Position numbers and translations under genes: made by a program
Notes under the pieces: model-generated
What the model saw: the letters and a program-made list of their open reading frames with translations, nothing else
What the model was told of the DNA's origin: nothing
The model's database searches: none
Assembly (NCBI GenBank): GCA_002862085.1
Contig: PKCK01000047.1
Coordinates: 124,001 to 188,000 of the forward strand
Reading direction: 5' to 3'
From: Planctomycetota bacterium
GTDB taxonomy: Bacteria; Planctomycetota; UBA1135; GCA-002686595
DNA length: 64,000 nucleotides
Shown: piece by piece, positions 61,834-64,000 of the stretch
How positions within the stretch are numbered: the first letter of the stretch is position 1
How the letters are laid out: each line of letters opens with the position of its first letter

Positions 61834-62295
61834 ATGAAACTCGTACCGCTCGTTCTCCTCGTCCTCGCGGTGGCCGTCGGTCCCGCGAGCGCATCGACCG
61901 CCGAAGGCTCCGTACTCCGCTGCCACTCCCTCGGCCGGCTCGTCCCGTCGCAGGTGAATCAGGCGATACCGGTGGACTGTACCTGCGACGGTCCGCGCTA
62001 CATCGAGCTCGGCCCGGTGCGCATCGGAAGTCCCGGTGGAGGGAACGGGAACATCCAGCCCGACTGCTACTTCTCGACGGAGGTCATCCCAGCTCACTAC
62101 GAGTCGGAACCCCATGGGCCCTTCGACCTCGAGCCGATCCTGCTCCCCGTCGAGGTCGTGCTGCGGCGCTGTGACACCAGTGACTGCTACGTCTTCTGGG
62201 GCTCCGCGAGCTGCGTCATCGAGCGCACCGTGCGCCAGGGCTCGGTGCAGTCCTTCCGCGTCGTCGGCGCTTGCACAGCCGCGAGTGGCGGCTGA
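61834..62295 (+). CDS. Secreted cysteine-rich protein of unknown function
   Basis: A 153-residue protein. Residues 1-22 (MKLVPLVLLVLAVAVGPASAS) are a signal peptide. The mature part has eight cysteines (RCHSLG, VDCTCDG, PDCYF, RRCD, SDCYV, ASCVI, GACT), an even number consistent with disulfide bonding outside the cytoplasm. No known domain was recognised. AGGAGGG seven bases before the ATG is one of the clearest ribosome binding sites in the window. It lies between the sigma factor terminator and another secreted-protein gene. Confidence 0.7.
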   Translation: MKLVPLVLLVLAVAVGPASASTAEGSVLRCHSLGRLVPSQVNQAIPVDCTCDGPRYIELGPVRIGSPGGGNGNIQPDCYFSTEVIPAHYESEPHGPFDLEPILLPVEVVLRRCDTSDCYVFWGSASCVIERTVRQGSVQSFRVVGACTAASGG

Positions 62296-62374
62296 CGGCG
62301 AGTGTTCGCCGGACTCGTCGAAGCGGGCCCGGCCCAAGAGTGTCCGCCCCGACCACCAGTACTCCGCATCGACC

Positions 62375-64000
62375 ATGTCCATCCCCCCGACCCTCGCGCT
62401 CTGCGCGACGCTGATCGCTGGCCCGGCCCAGGACCCCGCGCAGCTCTCCGTCCATGGAGTCTCGCGCCAGCGCGCCGTGATGCCCGCACCGCTTCCCGCG
62501 GCCCTCGTTCGCGCCGCCGAAGCCGTGCATGCATTCGAGCACGACTGCTTCGAGCGCGGGCTGCTGACGCCCTCGGGGACCGTGAATCCGCGGCCCCTTC
62601 CGCAGGGCGTGTCCGAGGAGCACCCGCTCCACGTCCACATCCTCGAGGGCGGTCGGGTGGACGGCGCCGCTGACTTCCCCGGATACGAGGGGTTCGCGTT
62701 CCAGGGGGAGTCCCCGACGCTCGCGCACCTCATCGAGTGCGGCCGATACCACGCCGGCCACGCGGCGGCGGCCGAGCTGCTCGGCGAGGCTCCAGGTTTC
62801 GACCCCGGCGAGCTCCTCGCCGCCCTCGCCGACGAGATGATCTGCGCATCGGACCCCGGAGCGAGCGAGCTCTCAGCGCGCCTTCACTCGATCGCGACCG
62901 AGCAGCGACGACTCGCGCCCCTCAACCGCGGTTCGCTCGCGTACGTGGCCTGGGGGCTGTTGATGCATCCCGAGGCCTGGGACCGCGCGGACGACGACGT
63001 TCGCATGACGCGCGATGCGTTCGTCGCCGCGGTGCTCGCGCGGGGCGCGACCTCCGAGGTGTCGAGCTGGGTCGCCGAGCGAGTTCTCCAGCTGCCCCTC
63101 GCCTGGACGGACGAAAGGCCAGGTCGCGGCGTGGCGCTGGCGCGCGGCCGCAGCCGCGCGCCCTTCGGGTTCACCGCCAGGGATCAGGCCTTCCTGGAGG
63201 GACTCCGCGCCGCATTCGCCTCGGATCCCGCGATCTCCGCGCCCGGTATGCCGCGAGCGCGGCTCGTGGAGTGGAACGCGACGATGCTCGATCGGGTGCT
63301 GCGGGACCGCGGGACCATCGTCGACGCCGACGCGAGGATGCGCCGCGGGACCCTCGCGGAGAGACGCCGCTTCTGGACGGACCTCGCTTCCGCGTCCTCC
63401 TTCCCCGACCTGCACGCGGCCGTATGCGACGAGCTCGCGCTGCTCGCGAACGGCGAGGCGGGCCTCGCCGGCGCTGCGCGCATCGCGGAGCTCCGCGCGG
63501 CCGCCGCGATCCGCGCGCTCTCCGGCGCGGAGGCCGGCGAGCTCGACGCCCTCGTGCGCTCCGCGCGGACCGAGGGAGCGGCGCTCGCGCGGCATCTGCT
63601 CATGACCGTGACGGCGGCCGGCGGCCCCGAGAACGTCGCCGCTCTCGCGACCTCGTTCAGCGGCGAGCTGGGCGAGGCCCTCGGGGACTTCGGGACGCCA
63701 CAGCTACGAGAGCGGCTCATGGGGGAGGCCTGGCGCCGGCTCTCTTGGACCGACTCGGAGCAGGGGCTCTGGGTGGTTCGGGACCATCTGGAGCAGCGCG
63801 TGATGCTCGAGCCTCGGGCGGCGAGCGCGATGATCACGGGTCTGGTGATCCACCGTCGGGAAGGCGCGGACGTCCTCCTCGCGGAGGTCTGCCAGCGCGG
63901 CGGTGCGCTCGAGCGCGGCGCGGCGGTGGCGAACCCCCAGTGGATGGAGCCTGAGTCCTACTCGCTCGAGGTCGGGAGCCTGCTGTCACGGACCGTCGAC
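62375..64000 (+). CDS. Unrecognised secreted protein (3' end outside the window)
   Basis: A 542-codon open frame runs from ATG 62375 to the last base with no stop, so the gene continues beyond the window. The N-terminus MSIPPTLALCATLIAGPAQD looks like a short signal peptide. The rest is Ala/Glu/Arg-rich and mostly helical, with scattered segments such as LAHLIECGRYHAGHAAAAELLGEAPG and SEVSSWVAERVLQLPLAW. It suggests helical repeats, but no family was recognised. Codon usage (strong G/C at third positions) supports it as real. The gap from the Cys-rich gene is about 80 bp. Confidence 0.65.
   Translation, partial: MSIPPTLALCATLIAGPAQDPAQLSVHGVSRQRAVMPAPLPAALVRAAEAVHAFEHDCFERGLLTPSGTVNPRPLPQGVSEEHPLHVHILEGGRVDGAADFPGYEGFAFQGESPTLAHLIECGRYHAGHAAAAELLGEAPGFDPGELLAALADEMICASDPGASELSARLHSIATEQRRLAPLNRGSLAYVAWGLLMHPEAWDRADDDVRMTRDAFVAAVLARGATSEVSSWVAERVLQLPLAWTDERPGRGVALARGRSRAPFGFTARDQAFLEGLRAAFASDPAISAPGMPRARLVEWNATMLDRVLRDRGTIVDADARMRRGTLAERRRFWTDLASASSFPDLHAAVCDELALLANGEAGLAGAARIAELRAAAAIRALSGAEAGELDALVRSARTEGAALARHLLMTVTAAGGPENVAALATSFSGELGEALGDFGTPQLRERLMGEAWRRLSWTDSEQGLWVVRDHLEQRVMLEPRAASAMITGLVIHRREGADVLLAEVCQRGGALERGAAVANPQWMEPESYSLEVGSLLSRTVD

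Noticed and set aside
1-64000. CRISPR arrays, tRNA, rRNA, insertion sequences, phage genes
   Set aside because: No regularly spaced repeats, tRNA-like cloverleaf sequence, transposase or integrase was noticed on either strand; a covariance-model or repeat search would be needed for proof.

Overview
This is a high-GC (roughly 70%) bacterial chromosome segment. It most resembles a high-GC lineage of Planctomycetota. The evidence is a DUF1592-type c-type cytochrome protein next to a DUF1552 protein, a formylglycine sulfatase, a CgeB-type glycosyltransferase, several secreted or lipid-anchored proteins of unknown function, three tandem alpha-toroid (squalene-cyclase-like) membrane proteins, and many starts with no Shine-Dalgarno sequence. 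The phylum is an inference from gene content; no rRNA is present to settle it. I saw no tRNA, rRNA, CRISPR array, insertion sequence or phage gene.

Layout. 1-5.5 kb: a fatty-acid beta-oxidation locus (fadE and a TetR repressor on the minus strand, fadI-fadJ on the plus strand, with a palindromic operator between them). 5.5-8 kb: a DUF493 protein, a chalcone-isomerase-like exported protein and an AraC regulator. 8-12.4 kb: a lone mraZ behind an array of MraZ-type boxes, a beta-propeller protein, a YheT-like hydrolase and an SRPBCC-epimerase fusion. 12.4-17.3 kb: NAD(P)HX repair enzyme, class II photolyase, an unknown protein and a CBS-pair protein. 17.4-23.5 kb: DUF1552, DUF1592 and a sulfatase. 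23.5-30.3 kb: a compact, translationally coupled histidine operon hisG-C-B-H-F-(A-IE)-D, preceded by a His-rich leader peptide and attenuator-like hairpins; the sulfatase start overlaps the hisD stop. 30.6-36.5 kb: CgeB-like glycosyltransferase divergent from a lipoprotein metalloprotease and an M28 peptidase. 36.5-41.2 kb: class I ribonucleotide reductase nrdA-nrdB with NrdR-like boxes upstream, and a DinB-family protein. 41.3-46 kb: three alpha-toroid paralogues. 46.2-52.1 kb: SurA-like chaperone, a small frameshifted gene, mfd and rnc. 52.6-57.3 kb: DUF2071 protein, membrane protein, APH-fold kinase, a probable ArsC-like selenoprotein with an in-frame UGA, and a dGTPase. 57.6-64 kb: methyltransferase, acyl-CoA dehydrogenase, a divergent sigma-70 factor, a Cys-rich secreted protein and an unknown secreted protein cut by the window end.

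Themes. Lipid catabolism (FadE/I/J, a second acyl-CoA dehydrogenase), dNTP supply and DNA repair (NrdAB, Dgt, Mfd, photolyase) and histidine synthesis are housekeeping functions. The most notable signals are the UGA-containing ArsC-like gene with a plausible SECIS hairpin, the his leader/attenuator, a recurring TANNNT box 6-7 nt upstream of start codons that suggests leaderless transcripts, the HisA-HisI-HisE fusion, the MraZ box array and the NrdR-like boxes. All functional calls come from reading the sequence and recalled family knowledge; no database search was run.
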